Position numbers and translations under genes: made by a program
From: Rikenellaceae bacterium
GTDB taxonomy: Bacteria; Bacteroidota; Bacteroidia; Bacteroidales; Rikenellaceae
Reading direction: 5' to 3'
DNA length: 64,000 nt
NCBI GenBank assembly: GCA_902363575.1
Contig: CABJAJ010000001.1
Location: 558,001 to 622,000, forward strand
The notes under the pieces: generated by a model
What the model was told of the DNA's origin: nothing
Databases searched by the model: none
The model's input: only the letters and a program-made list of their open reading frames with translations
Shown here: piece by piece, positions 1 through 8,061 of the stretch
Numbering within the stretch: position 1 is the first letter of the stretch
Layout: every line of letters begins with the position of its first letter

Positions 1-30
1 TGATTTCATTGTTTTGATTTGAGTAGTCAT
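1..30 (-). CDS. Start of an unidentified leftward gene (partial)
   Basis: An ATG on the minus strand at 30-28 opens a frame (M-T-T-Q-I-K-T-M-K-S) that runs off the window edge. It lies downstream of a leftward promoter and a long leader, which is the only support. Ten codons are too few to name a product. The start is inferred from context. Confidence 0.35.
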   Translation of the reverse strand, partial: MTTQIKTMKS

Positions 31-357
31 AGGTTGTTTGTGTCCGGATTTTAGTCCGGAGCGGTTTTTGTTGCATTTGTTACGATGGTGAAGTGCATGC
101 CCTGATAAGCACGGCGTAACCTTCGCAGGAGGACTGTGCGCACACGGATAGCGTTCCGCGAAAAGCGGTTGTCCGATGGATACCCGGGTCGAAGGCTTAT
201 GCCCCCGGTTATCGTCTATGCGGGAATGTCGGTGTGGTAGGTATTGTTGGGGGGGGTAAAATTCTTTGCATGAACATATTAACCGGGATTTTGGCGCCGT
301 TCTTTTTCTTTGCGACGCCGGCAGGTAAGCCGGTAATGGTGCCTGATATGTTCATAT
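31..357 (-). promoter_or_regulatory. Long structured leftward leader, possible cis-regulatory RNA
   Basis: About 325 bases lie between the leftward promoter and the ATG at 30, with no convincing ORF. The first part folds: 269-279 pairs with 346-356 as a closing stem around two GC-rich hairpins. A CCGG-rich inverted repeat at 42-61 (TCCGGA arms) sits just before the start codon. A run of eight G/C lies at 249-256. I do not recognise a known riboswitch core (no B12 box, TPP or fluoride motif). It could be a riboswitch, an attenuator or an independent small RNA. Confidence 0.35.
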
Positions 358-361
358 GGTA

Positions 362-389
362 CAAATATAGGAAAAATTATTTTCACAAA
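362..389 (-). promoter_or_regulatory. Leftward Bacteroidetes-type promoter
   Basis: On the minus strand TATATTTG (369-362) matches the -7 consensus TAnnTTTG exactly, with TTTG (389-386) 16 nt upstream, slightly shorter than the usual 19-21. The flanks are AT-rich. It would drive the leftward leader and the gene starting at 30. Confidence 0.55.
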
Positions 390-403
390 AAAAGCGAAAA
401 TTT

Positions 404-433
404 TTTGCAGGAACGATATTTTGCCTATATTTG
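404..433 (+). promoter_or_regulatory. Promoter of the tRNA cluster
   Basis: TTTG at 404-407 and TATATTTG at 426-433, 18 nt apart, match the Bacteroidetes housekeeping promoter. It lies about 30 nt before tRNA-Asn and diverges from the leftward promoter at 362-389. Confidence 0.7.
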
Positions 434-463
434 CACCACGAAAACGGGGAAACCGGTTTTGAA

Positions 464-537
464 GCCTGAATAGCTCAGTTGGTTAGAGCACATGACTGTT
501 AATCATGGGGTCCTAGGTTCAAGTCCTTGTTCAGGCG
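464..537 (+). tRNA. tRNA-Asn (anticodon GTT)
   Basis: The acceptor arms GCCTGAA (464-470) and TTCAGGC (530-536) pair. The anticodon stem-loop is at 491-507 with GTT at 498-500, and the T-arm contains GGTTCAAGTCC. The CCA end is not encoded. First gene of a three-tRNA cluster. Confidence 0.97.
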
Positions 538-661
538 CAGATGCGCGAGGGTTGCGTAAGGTTCTTTCAAGATGCGGCGGTAATTTCCGGTAAAAATTCC
601 GGTCAGGAATTTGGCGATCCGGAAAATTGAATTACCTTTGCAGTCCCGAGCCATTTTTAAT

Positions 662-736
662 GGGAGCTTAGCTCAGCTGGTTCAGAGCGTCTGCCTTACA
701 AGCAGAGGGTCGGGGGTTCGAATCCCTCAGCTCCCA
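662..736 (+). tRNA. tRNA-Val (anticodon TAC)
   Basis: The acceptor arms GGGAGCT (662-668) and AGCTCCC (729-735) pair. The anticodon loop 695-701 carries TAC at 697-699, and the T-loop GGTTCGAATCC is intact. No encoded CCA. Followed by a terminator-like hairpin. Confidence 0.97.
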
Positions 737-750
737 CAACCGAACAACAA

Positions 751-779
751 CCGCTTACGGTAACGCAGGCGGTTTTTTT
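751..779 (+). terminator. Intrinsic terminator after tRNA-Val(TAC)
   Basis: CCGC (751-754) pairs with GCGG (769-772), the stem continues inward with one mismatch, and seven T follow. It lies only 6 nt before the next tRNA, so it may be only partly efficient. Confidence 0.6.
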
Positions 780-784
780 ATGAC

Positions 785-859
785 GGGAGCATAGCTCAGT
801 TGGTTTAGAGCGCCTGCTCGACAAGCAGGAGGTCTGCGGTTCAAATCCGCATGTTCCCA
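785..859 (+). tRNA. tRNA-Val (anticodon GAC)
   Basis: The acceptor arms GGGAGCA (785-791) and TGTTCCC (852-858) pair with one G-U. The anticodon loop 818-824 carries GAC at 820-822, and the T-arm GGTTCAAATCC is intact. With the TAC isoacceptor it covers the valine box. Confidence 0.96.
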
Positions 860-871
860 CTCCCTGAACCG

Positions 872-902
872 AACGACCTGCCAAAACGCGGGTCGTTTTT
901 TT
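872..902 (+). terminator. Intrinsic terminator of the tRNA cluster
   Basis: AACGACC (872-878) pairs with GGTCGTT (891-897), followed by a T run to 902. Confidence 0.75.
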
Positions 903-1127
903 GTTGGCGGCTGTTCGTTGTCCGCTTCTCTGTTTTTTTCCGATTGTCCGGGAGATTGTTCCGATTGTCCGGATTTGCCATAAAAAATTGATAGTCAAAA
1001 TACTATATTGAAATTCCGGGGCTCGCCCCGGTCGCTTGATGGCCGGTTATCCGGGGCCGGAAGCGTCCGTAAAAGCCGTCTGTCATCGGAAAATTTCCGA
1101 CACAGGCCTGAAAAACAGGGCGGATCG

Positions 1128-1158
1128 TTTGTTTTCTCGCAAAGAATCCATATATTTG
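1128..1158 (+). promoter_or_regulatory. Promoter of the fimbria/DGR-target operon
   Basis: TTTG at 1128-1131 and TATATTTG at 1151-1158 are exactly 19 nt apart, a perfect match to the Bacteroidetes promoter. The start site would be near 1164, leaving an untranslated leader of about 285 nt before the gene at 1452. I see no inverted repeats flanking it that would suggest an invertible promoter. Confidence 0.75.
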
Positions 1159-1451
1159 TAAATACAATCGTTATCGTATTTATGCTTGTGGCGAGACCAT
1201 CCCTTTCTGTTCGCTCCGTGTCAGACCTCCGGTCGGATCGTAGCCGGATGATTCCTGCCGTTGCATCCGCATATAATAAGCGGTATGGCATAAGTCGGAT
1301 CCCGAAATCCCCCCCCCGAAAAATCAGCCTCTAACGGGGTATACCCCTTTTTCGGCATGTTGCGCGAATGACCTTTTGTCGGGTTGCTCGTGCGTTTTGT
1401 CGTGCGTATATCTTTCCGCCGACGTGATCCCGGACATTAAACACGCTACCT
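1159..1451 (+). promoter_or_regulatory. Long 5' leader of the fimbrial operon
   Basis: No gene is evident in these 293 bases. They contain a run of nine C at 1309-1317 and, 18 nt later, the palindrome GGGGTATACCCC (1336-1347) followed by five T, which resembles a short intrinsic terminator. Either could tune expression of the operon: the tract by slippage, the hairpin by attenuation. Confidence 0.4.
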
Positions 1452-2669
1452 ATGAATAAACCGCTGACCTTGATTCTCGCCTCCCTGTGCGTGCCGCTCC
1501 TGCTTTTCGGGCAGCCCTCAGAGCGCACCCCGCAGCCGGATGCGACAGATTATGTTTTCCGGTTCGTACCGGGGAAGGATATGTTCTATGTCCCCTGGGG
1601 CGGGAATGCCGCCTCGCTCGAAGCCCTCTTGTCCGCGGTGTCCGGGTATATGGAACCGTTGCGCAACGGCGAGCGCTACATCTGCGTAAGCAGCTACGGA
1701 GCGACGGCGAATGATACGCTGACGTCGGCTCGCATGGCCTACCTGCGCTGCCAGCGCGTGAAATCCGAACTCATCCTGCGCGGGGATATCGCGGAGTCCA
1801 TGTTCGTCACCGACCGTGCTATCGTCGCGCCCTATGACGGCCTGCGCAACGTCGTGGTCGTAACCTTCCCCGCTTCGGTGGAGCAAGTTGCCGCGATCGC
1901 CGGCGAGGAGGCCGCCGCACGGGTGGAAGCTTACAACCGGGAGATTTCGGGCGAGGCAGAAGCGGAACGTCTTGCCGCCGAACGGGCCGAACAGGCTGCG
2001 CGCGAACGGGCCGAGACGGAACGCCTCGCTGCCGAGCGTGCAGCCCGTGAAAAGGCGGAGCGTTTGGCAGCCGAACAGTCCGCACGGGAGCGTGCCGAAG
2101 CGGAACGCCTCGCTGCAGAGCGTGCGCAAGCCGGAGAGACCGCCCTCCTGACGGCCGAAGCCAAGCCCTACTGCCTGGCTCTGCGCACGAACCTCCTGCA
2201 ATGGGCGACACTGACGCCGAACATCGGTCTCGAATGGCGCATCGACCCCAACTGGAGCGTGCAGGCCAACGTCGCCTACACCTACTGGTCGTGGTCGTCG
2301 GGCGACCGCCGTTATTCGGTGCTCGACCTCTCGCCCGAAGTGCGCCGCTATCTGGGCGCTACGCGCCGAGGCTATATCGGCCTGATGGGGCAGTTCGGCA
2401 ATTTCAACTACAAGTTTTCGCAAACAGGTAAGCAGGGCGATTTTTACGGGGTCGGCATCGTGGGCGGTTACCAGCTTCCCGTGGGCAGATGCCTGACGCT
2501 CGACTTCGGGGCAGGCATAGGGTATGTTCACGCCGACTACGACAAATACCGCCGCATCGCCGGTTACAACGTCCGCTCGGGCAGCGGCACGAAAAACTAC
2601 TTCGGACTGAACCGCCTGACCGTCGGACTGGTATGGACCTTCGGCGGGAATAAAGGCGGACATAAATAA
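1452..2669 (+). CDS. DUF3575-type outer-membrane protein with coiled-coil linker
   Basis: A 405-residue protein with a signal peptide (about 1-21). The N-terminal part (about 30-150) resembles the periplasmic region found in Bacteroidetes fimbrial-locus outer-membrane proteins. An Ala/Glu/Arg-rich helical linker (about 165-235) is built from imperfect repeats around AERLAAERA. The C-terminal part (about 240-400) matches DUF3575, with alternating beta strands (ALRTNLLQWATLTPNIGLE, ending in VGLVWTFGG) typical of a small beta-barrel. It probably spans the outer membrane and links it to the periplasm. It is the first gene after the operon promoter and lies 11 nt before the FimB-like gene, which suggests a role in fimbria assembly or anchoring. 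That role is inferred from neighbours. Confidence 0.8.
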   Translation: MNKPLTLILASLCVPLLLFGQPSERTPQPDATDYVFRFVPGKDMFYVPWGGNAASLEALLSAVSGYMEPLRNGERYICVSSYGATANDTLTSARMAYLRCQRVKSELILRGDIAESMFVTDRAIVAPYDGLRNVVVVTFPASVEQVAAIAGEEAAARVEAYNREISGEAEAERLAAERAEQAARERAETERLAAERAAREKAERLAAEQSARERAEAERLAAERAQAGETALLTAEAKPYCLALRTNLLQWATLTPNIGLEWRIDPNWSVQANVAYTYWSWSSGDRRYSVLDLSPEVRRYLGATRRGYIGLMGQFGNFNYKFSQTGKQGDFYGVGIVGGYQLPVGRCLTLDFGAGIGYVHADYDKYRRIAGYNVRSGSGTKNYFGLNRLTVGLVWTFGGNKGGHK

Positions 2670-2680
2670 GAGGTGCGACT

Positions 2681-3544
2681 ATGAAAAAGATACGATACAG
2701 TACGATCTGGAGCGCGGCGGCCCTGCTGCTGCTCTGCTCCTGCGTGAAAGACGACCTGGTAAACACGCCCCATCCGGACAAGGGTGCTGTGGTTGTCTCG
2801 GCGGATTTCTCGCAACACTCCGAAGGGATTGCATTGCCCGCGGATTACATGCTTGCGCTCGGCGGCGAAACGGTGGCGGCTCCGGTTGCGGGGATCTTCT
2901 GCCATCCCGTGCTTTTCGATCCCGGAACCTATCCGCTCACCGCCTTTACAAGCAGCGACAAGATGACCGTCACCGGTGAAACCGTTGCGATCAACACGGT
3001 TCCGGGCGGAACGCTGGAGCCCCTGCCGGGGTATCTCTTCACCGCGCGGCAGGAGATCGAGGTGATCCGGGACGACACGGTGAGCGTCGTGCTGCCGATG
3101 ATGCAGCGCGTGCGCGACCTCCATTTCGCGTTTACCGTTACCGAGGGCGACTGCGCACGGATCGGGAGCGTTGCCGGCACGCTCGCGGGTGTTGCGGGGA
3201 CATTCGACCTTGCGACACAGCGGCCCACGGGCAGCGATGCGACGCATGCCGCAGCCAATGCCACGTCGCCGCTCTTTACCCGCGCGGGCGATCGAATTAC
3301 GGCTTCGGCGCGTCTGCTGGGCGTCGCGGGCGACACGCAAACCCTGACTCTCGTACTGACCTTTACCGACGGTGCGTCGCAGACCGTCACGAAAGACCTG
3401 ACGGAGCTGCTTGCGGGTTTCAACGACGACATGCTGACCCCGCTCACGCTCAAAGCCAACCTCAACACCCCCGTCGGAGCGGGATTCTCGGCCACGGTCA
3501 CCGATTGGGAAGCGGTCGCAAACGAGGATGTGGATCTGCATTGA
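2681..3544 (+). CDS. FimB/Mfa2 (DUF5119-like) fimbrial anchor lipoprotein
   Basis: 287 residues with a lipoprotein signal peptide ending LLLCSC (lipidated Cys about 21), followed by V-K-D-D-L, the start typical of FimB/Mfa2 and DUF5119 proteins of Bacteroidales. The remainder is Thr/Ala-rich beta sandwich ending in a TDWE-type strand. Family members sit at the base of type V fimbriae or regulate their length. It lies between the DUF3575 protein and a Mfa-like fimbrillin. DUF5119 and FimB/Mfa2 are hard to separate by eye, so the exact family is less certain than the lipoprotein and fimbrial assignment. Confidence 0.7.
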   Translation: MKKIRYSTIWSAAALLLLCSCVKDDLVNTPHPDKGAVVVSADFSQHSEGIALPADYMLALGGETVAAPVAGIFCHPVLFDPGTYPLTAFTSSDKMTVTGETVAINTVPGGTLEPLPGYLFTARQEIEVIRDDTVSVVLPMMQRVRDLHFAFTVTEGDCARIGSVAGTLAGVAGTFDLATQRPTGSDATHAAANATSPLFTRAGDRITASARLLGVAGDTQTLTLVLTFTDGASQTVTKDLTELLAGFNDDMLTPLTLKANLNTPVGAGFSATVTDWEAVANEDVDLH

Positions 3545-3585
3545 AACCATGAAATGAAACAATAATTATCAAACGTCTTGCAATT

Positions 3586-4497
3586 ATGAAAAACAACTCC
3601 ATTTATCTGATTTTGGCCGTTGCGGCCATGAGCTTCGCCTCCTGCGACAAAAACGAACAGACGAACGGCGGCGCCGCACAGGACGATCGCGTGGCCGTGC
3701 AGTTCACGGCCGGTACGCTCGACGTGCAGCCCGCGGCCGCGACGCGATCCGAAACTCCCTGGTCTCGCCCGGGCAATATCGGTGTTTACATGGTCGAAGA
3801 AGCCTCGCTCGGTGTCGTGGATGCAGCCGCCAACCGCAACTACCTGTGGGTGGCATCTCAACGGACATTCTCTCCCCTGAGCGCCGATCAGACGGTTTAC
3901 TATCCGGTGAACGGTTCCCCGGTTCGTTTCGCGGCCTACTATCCTTACCAGGCCCTGACGGACAATTGCTATAAAGTGGATCTTACCGCCCAACCGTCGC
4001 TCAACGATCAGGCTGCGTTTGAGCTGCTGTGGACGGGTGTTACGACGGCTTACGACAAGACCCAACCTTCGGTGGCGCTCAACTTCGACCACCAATATGC
4101 CAAAATCAGCCTCTCCGTAAAAAACGGCAAGGGCATTACCAAGGAGGAGCTGAAGCAGATCGTCGTCACGATGACCGAAATGCAACTCACGGCCGATTTC
4201 AACGTGCTGACCGGCGAAATAACCCCGACGGGCGATGTCGGTGAGCTGACTTTCAACCGATGGGCCTCGGACGGCTCGGGGCAGACGGCTCTCGTGCTGC
4301 CGACTCAGGCTGATGCCCAGCGCGTGGTAAACTTCACGCTCGGCAGCGACACTTTCGTCTGGAACATCGGGGAAAAAGAGTTCGACGCAGGCAGTGAATA
4401 CAGCTACACCGTTACGGTCAATCGCACGCCGCTGGGTATCGCGGCCTCGATTACCGACTGGGAAACGGGCGAGGGCGGCTCGGGGGACGCCGAATAA
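3586..4497 (+). CDS. Mfa-like fimbrillin family lipoprotein
   Basis: 303 residues. Signal peptide with lipobox SFASC (Cys 20), a linker, then a fimbrillin-type double beta sandwich with hallmarks of the Mfa_like_1/FimA-like family: an ATRSE segment near residue 50, YYPVNGSPVRFAAYYP, and a C-terminal AASITDWE strand. Type V fimbrial subunits are exported as lipoproteins, cleaved after an arginine in the N-terminal strand and assembled by strand exchange. Here it is probably a stalk or adaptor subunit, placed just upstream of the two DGR target proteins. Confidence 0.75.
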   Translation: MKNNSIYLILAVAAMSFASCDKNEQTNGGAAQDDRVAVQFTAGTLDVQPAAATRSETPWSRPGNIGVYMVEEASLGVVDAAANRNYLWVASQRTFSPLSADQTVYYPVNGSPVRFAAYYPYQALTDNCYKVDLTAQPSLNDQAAFELLWTGVTTAYDKTQPSVALNFDHQYAKISLSVKNGKGITKEELKQIVVTMTEMQLTADFNVLTGEITPTGDVGELTFNRWASDGSGQTALVLPTQADAQRVVNFTLGSDTFVWNIGEKEFDAGSEYSYTVTVNRTPLGIAASITDWETGEGGSGDAE

Positions 4498-4525
4498 CCG
4501 CGCCAATCGAAACTGGATGTAAACC

Positions 4526-6271
4526 ATGAAAACTTCCGGATTATTTTTAACGTTAGCAGCAGCTTCGGTGCTGACCGCCTGCCTGAAAGAGGAGGACGGC
4601 ATCCTTGCGGAGCGGCAGGAGCTGCGTCTCAGGAGCGGCATCGAAGCCGTGACGCGCGGCGAGGTGCAATCCACGGCGATCGTCGCAGGCGAAACGGTCT
4701 ATGCGTGGGTGACGGACGCCCTGACCGGCGAAGCGCTCTACAATGCCTGCACGCTGACCGCACAGGCGGGAGGCGCTCTCGCGGGCACGACACCGATGTA
4801 CTTCCCTGCGACGGGCAACGGTGTGCGGGTTGCGGCCCTGCACGGACTGCTGACCGAAAGCCCCGCGGTTGCGGCGATGCCCGGTTCGTTCGCCTTTACG
4901 GTCTCCCCCGACCAGAGCGAAGCGGGCGGCGCAAACTATGTGCACTCCGATTTGCTCTATGCCGCACAAACCGTCCAGCGCACGAAAGAGGCCGTAGAAC
5001 TCGAATGTTACCATCTGCTCTCGAAAATGGAGCTGAAGATCACCCGGAGCGACGGAGTGACCGATGCGATCACCGCCGTGACGCTCGACGGCGTGGTATT
5101 GGGCGGTATGTTTACCCCTGCGGCCGATGCCGACCTTGCGCAGCGGAGCGTACGCGCCGCGATGATCGTTGCCGACGGACAGAGGGGAACGATGACGCTC
5201 GGCGCGATGCCTGCGGGCGACAATCCGGACAATCCGATCACCAACGATGCGATCGTCGTGCCGCAGGATGTTGGCGGCAAGACCCTGACTTTCACTCTTT
5301 CCGGCGGCAGCGAGCTGTCCTATACGATCCCTGCGGGCAGGTCATTCGAGAGCGGTAAAAAACATGTGTACGAAGTGACGCTCAAGCGCACGGGGCTGGA
5401 AGTGACCTCCGAAAGCGGGGATTGGAACGACGGCGGCAGCGAAGAGGTGCAGAGTCGGGAGGTGCTCGCCTCTTATACGGCCGACGACCTCAAACCCGGC
5501 GATTATTTCTACTCCGACGGCACGACTTCCGATGGCGGCCTGCGCAAGCTTTATGCCGACGGAACGCTGGAGATGGCGGTCGGGAAACCCGTGCCCGAAA
5601 CGGACGGGGGTAAAACGGTCGTCGGCATCGTCTTTCAGACCGATCCCGACCGGATCGGACAGGCCGAGAAAGATGCGTTGGCGGTTCAGGGCGCCACCGC
5701 GCCGCGCGGGCTCGTGATGGCCGTAAAGAACGCCGCAACGAACATGGAATGGGGGCCTTACGGAACGGATGAGGGGCTGACGAAATGCGAAACGAAAGCG
5801 CAGAATTACAGCGACATCAGCGGTTATGGCAACTGCGAGCGGATCAGGGCTTCGCACGGCGATCTGAGTAACTATCCCGCTTTCAGGGCGGCCGACGATT
5901 ACAACACGGTCTGCGCGGTTGCCGGGGTGACGACGGGTTGGTACCTGCCCGCCAGCGGACAGTGGTGGGATCTGCTGCAAAATCTGGGCGGCTGTGCGAT
6001 GTTGGCGGATCCGGAGCAGCAGACCTCGTCGGACAGCGGTGATTTTTACTGGTCGGGACAAGGTGACATTCCCGCCGCGCTGAACAGATGGATGGAGGCG
6101 ATCGCCGCTGATAGTAAAGACCCGTTCGCCGACTACAACTGGTTTTGGTCGTCCTCGGAGTACTCCGGCGGCGACGCCCGGGGCTGGGGCGTGTACTCCG
6201 TTGGCGACGTGGGCTGCGTCTGGTACAGTAAGGGCATCGGCAACGACGTGCGACCTGTTCTAGCTTTTTAG
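4526..6271 (+). CDS. DGR variable protein 1: fimbrillin-like lipoprotein with C-type-lectin-fold tail
   Basis: 581 residues. Lipobox LTAC with Cys 19. Residues about 30-300 resemble a Mfa-like fimbrillin domain (ends SGDWNDGGSEEV). Residues about 310-581 form a domain with YFYSDGT, GIVFQTDPDRIG, NAATNMEWGPYGTD, GWYLPASGQWWDLL and WFWSSSEYSGG, as in the FGE/C-type-lectin fold of DGR target proteins. The last 43 residues (539-581) are variable repeat VR1, which ends two nt before the end of the TAG stop. Twelve of the 14 template Asn codons are altered here. It is paralogous to the next gene through its C-terminal half. Position after stalk-like genes suggests a tip adhesin with a rewritable binding surface; the ligand is unknown. 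Confidence 0.88.
   Translation: MKTSGLFLTLAAASVLTACLKEEDGILAERQELRLRSGIEAVTRGEVQSTAIVAGETVYAWVTDALTGEALYNACTLTAQAGGALAGTTPMYFPATGNGVRVAALHGLLTESPAVAAMPGSFAFTVSPDQSEAGGANYVHSDLLYAAQTVQRTKEAVELECYHLLSKMELKITRSDGVTDAITAVTLDGVVLGGMFTPAADADLAQRSVRAAMIVADGQRGTMTLGAMPAGDNPDNPITNDAIVVPQDVGGKTLTFTLSGGSELSYTIPAGRSFESGKKHVYEVTLKRTGLEVTSESGDWNDGGSEEVQSREVLASYTADDLKPGDYFYSDGTTSDGGLRKLYADGTLEMAVGKPVPETDGGKTVVGIVFQTDPDRIGQAEKDALAVQGATAPRGLVMAVKNAATNMEWGPYGTDEGLTKCETKAQNYSDISGYGNCERIRASHGDLSNYPAFRAADDYNTVCAVAGVTTGWYLPASGQWWDLLQNLGGCAMLADPEQQTSSDSGDFYWSGQGDIPAALNRWMEAIAADSKDPFADYNWFWSSSEYSGGDARGWGVYSVGDVGCVWYSKGIGNDVRPVLAF
6141..6269 (+). repeat. DGR variable repeat 1 (VR1)
   Basis: 129 bp aligned without gaps to the template at 8806-8934. 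It differs at 21 positions, every one an adenine in the template (16 A to G, 5 A to T). All 93 non-A template positions are identical. The last 25 bases are invariant and act as the presumed initiation (IMH) end. It encodes the C-terminus of variable protein 1. Confidence 0.97.
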
Positions 6272-6330
6272 ATGATCTATTTATCTATTTAATCTATTTA
6301 TCTATTGGATGATACCCGCGCAGCGGGTCG
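6272..6330 (+). repeat. Post-VR1 element: short direct repeats plus hairpin
   Basis: Directly after the VR1 stop there are two copies of ATCTATTTATCTATT, then the hairpin ACCCGC-GCA-GCGGGT at 6314-6328. The same arrangement follows VR2 (8062-8121) but not the template. In the Bordetella phage DGR a hairpin/cruciform just downstream of the VR is needed for efficient retargeting; this element is a good candidate for that role, though it lies farther (about 45 nt) from the VR. Confidence 0.75.
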
Positions 6331-6351
6331 AAATTATTAAACCGAACCGAA

Positions 6352-8061
6352 ATGAAACGATCGACCCATTCGATAGCGGCCCTTGCGGCCCGGACGGCGG
6401 TGATGGCCCTGACGGCCTTCGGCGCCCTGTCGCTGGCCGGATGCTCGCAGGAGGAGCAGGCTGTGCCTGTCGGGCAGGGGCAGCGGCTTTCCATCTCGAT
6501 CTGCGACGACGGTTATGCCCCGGCGGATGACGTCCGGCCCGCCTTGTCGGGAGGCTGCGGAAGCCTTGCCGCCGACCCTGCCGGAAGCCTCGCGACCCGC
6601 GCGACGGAGAACGGTTATGCGACCGGATTTACTCCCGGCGATGCCTGCGGCCTTTCCATCGTGCGTGACGGCGAGGTGGTCGCAGCCAATGTGCGGCTGA
6701 CGGCTTCGGCCGGAGCCGGCGGCACGAACGAACTCGTTTGGACACCCGACCCGGCCGCGGGTGAGCTGTGGTACGCCTCTGGCGACCGTTATTTCCTCTA
6801 TTACCCGTGGCAGGCTGCGCCGCAGGGTGTCCCGACCGTGGGGGACTCGTTCGCCCCGTCCGTCCCCGGCGATGCCGGAGCGGAGTTTTTCGCCGCGCTG
6901 ATCGCCGCATGGACACCCGCCGCAAACCAGAGCGACTATCCCGCGGGCTACACGGCTTCCGATCTGATGACGGCCGAAGCTTCGGTGGGGAGTGCCTCCG
7001 GCGGGGTCGTGCCACTCACGTTCTCGATGACCCATCGCATGGCGCTCGCCGTGGTGGAGTTTCCTCGGACGGTTTACAAGTTCGACAACGGCGATACGAT
7101 GATTCCCGATTATGCCGTTGCCGCATCGGGCATCGCATTTTCGGGTGCAGCCCAACCTCTCGCGACGGATGGCAGCACCTATCGCTACCTCGTCAATCCC
7201 GCCCTGGCAGCGGCTCCGATTCTTGCGGGCGGCTACGGCGGCAACCGCGAATTCACCATCGCTCCCACGGGCCTTGAGGCAGGCAGTTACAAGGTCTATA
7301 AGGTGGATGGCGGTAGGGTGGAGAAAAACCATACGTTGCAGGTCGGCGATTACTTTCTGGCGGACGGAAACCTGCTGTCGAAAGACGCTGCGGCGGAGAT
7401 GGTCGCACAGGCCGAGGTCGCAGGCATCGTCTTCCAGACCGCTCCGTCGCGGATCGGGGAGGGGGAAAAGAACGCATTGGGCGGAGAGGCGCACGGCCTT
7501 GTGTTGGCCGCGAAGAACGCCGCAACGAATGTGCAGTGGGGCCCTTACGGAACGGATATCCCAGATCTGCCGAACATTACGACGGTCGCAGCCTGTTACG
7601 GGGACATCGACGGTTATTCCAACACCCATACGGTGTGGGCGTTTGACGGTTACACGGCCAATCCCGCCGATTATCCCGCTTTCCGTGCCGTTGCCGATTT
7701 CAACACGACACATGCCGCTCCGGGCAATACGACAGGATGGTTCATGCCGTCGGCAGGTCAGCTCTGGGACGTGCTGGAGCATCTCGGCGGCGTGAAGGCG
7801 TTGGCCGATCAACGCACGAACGGCGATCAGGAGTGGTATGGCACCGATCCGGGAAACGATATTTGCGCCAGCCTCAACCGATGGCTTGCCCATGTAACGG
7901 ACGCGGCGAAATTCGGCGACAGCTACAACTGGTTTTGGTCGTCCTCGGGGAACTCCGGCAACGACGCCCGGTACTGGGGCGTGTACTCCGGTGGCAGCGT
8001 GAGCTGCTACTGGGACAGTAAGGACATCAACCTCGACGTGCGACCTGTTCTAGCTTTTTAG
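6352..8061 (+). CDS. DGR variable protein 2: lipoprotein with C-type-lectin-fold tail
   Basis: 569 residues. Long signal sequence with lipobox SLAGC (Cys 31). Residues about 45-310 resemble a fimbrillin-like beta domain. Residues about 330-569 share the fold and motifs of variable protein 1: YFLADGN, GIVFQTAPSRIGEGEKNAL, NAATNVQWGPYGTD, TGWFMPSAGQLWDVL, NWFWSSSGNSG. VR2 covers residues about 527-569. The two targets diverge more at the N-terminus than at the C-terminus, which suggests duplication followed by specialisation. The gene lies 80 bp after target 1 and 140 bp before avd. It is probably displayed on the surface alone or as an alternative tip subunit. Confidence 0.88.
   Translation: MKRSTHSIAALAARTAVMALTAFGALSLAGCSQEEQAVPVGQGQRLSISICDDGYAPADDVRPALSGGCGSLAADPAGSLATRATENGYATGFTPGDACGLSIVRDGEVVAANVRLTASAGAGGTNELVWTPDPAAGELWYASGDRYFLYYPWQAAPQGVPTVGDSFAPSVPGDAGAEFFAALIAAWTPAANQSDYPAGYTASDLMTAEASVGSASGGVVPLTFSMTHRMALAVVEFPRTVYKFDNGDTMIPDYAVAASGIAFSGAAQPLATDGSTYRYLVNPALAAAPILAGGYGGNREFTIAPTGLEAGSYKVYKVDGGRVEKNHTLQVGDYFLADGNLLSKDAAAEMVAQAEVAGIVFQTAPSRIGEGEKNALGGEAHGLVLAAKNAATNVQWGPYGTDIPDLPNITTVAACYGDIDGYSNTHTVWAFDGYTANPADYPAFRAVADFNTTHAAPGNTTGWFMPSAGQLWDVLEHLGGVKALADQRTNGDQEWYGTDPGNDICASLNRWLAHVTDAAKFGDSYNWFWSSSGNSGNDARYWGVYSGGSVSCYWDSKDINLDVRPVLAF
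7931..8059 (+). repeat. DGR variable repeat 2 (VR2)
   Basis: 129 bp aligned without gaps to the template at 8806-8934, with 15 substitutions, all at template adenines (10 A to G, 4 A to T, 1 A to C). Eleven of the mutated positions are also mutated in VR1, seven to the same base. The 3' 25 bases are identical to both template and VR1. Confidence 0.97.

Noticed and set aside
209..355. A 48-codon minus-strand ORF in the leftward leader (MNISGTITGLPAGV...), considered as a leader peptide.
   Set aside because: Its ATG would sit on or next to the predicted transcription start, and its sequence overlaps the closing stem of the RNA fold; no amino-acid run diagnostic of an attenuation peptide is present.
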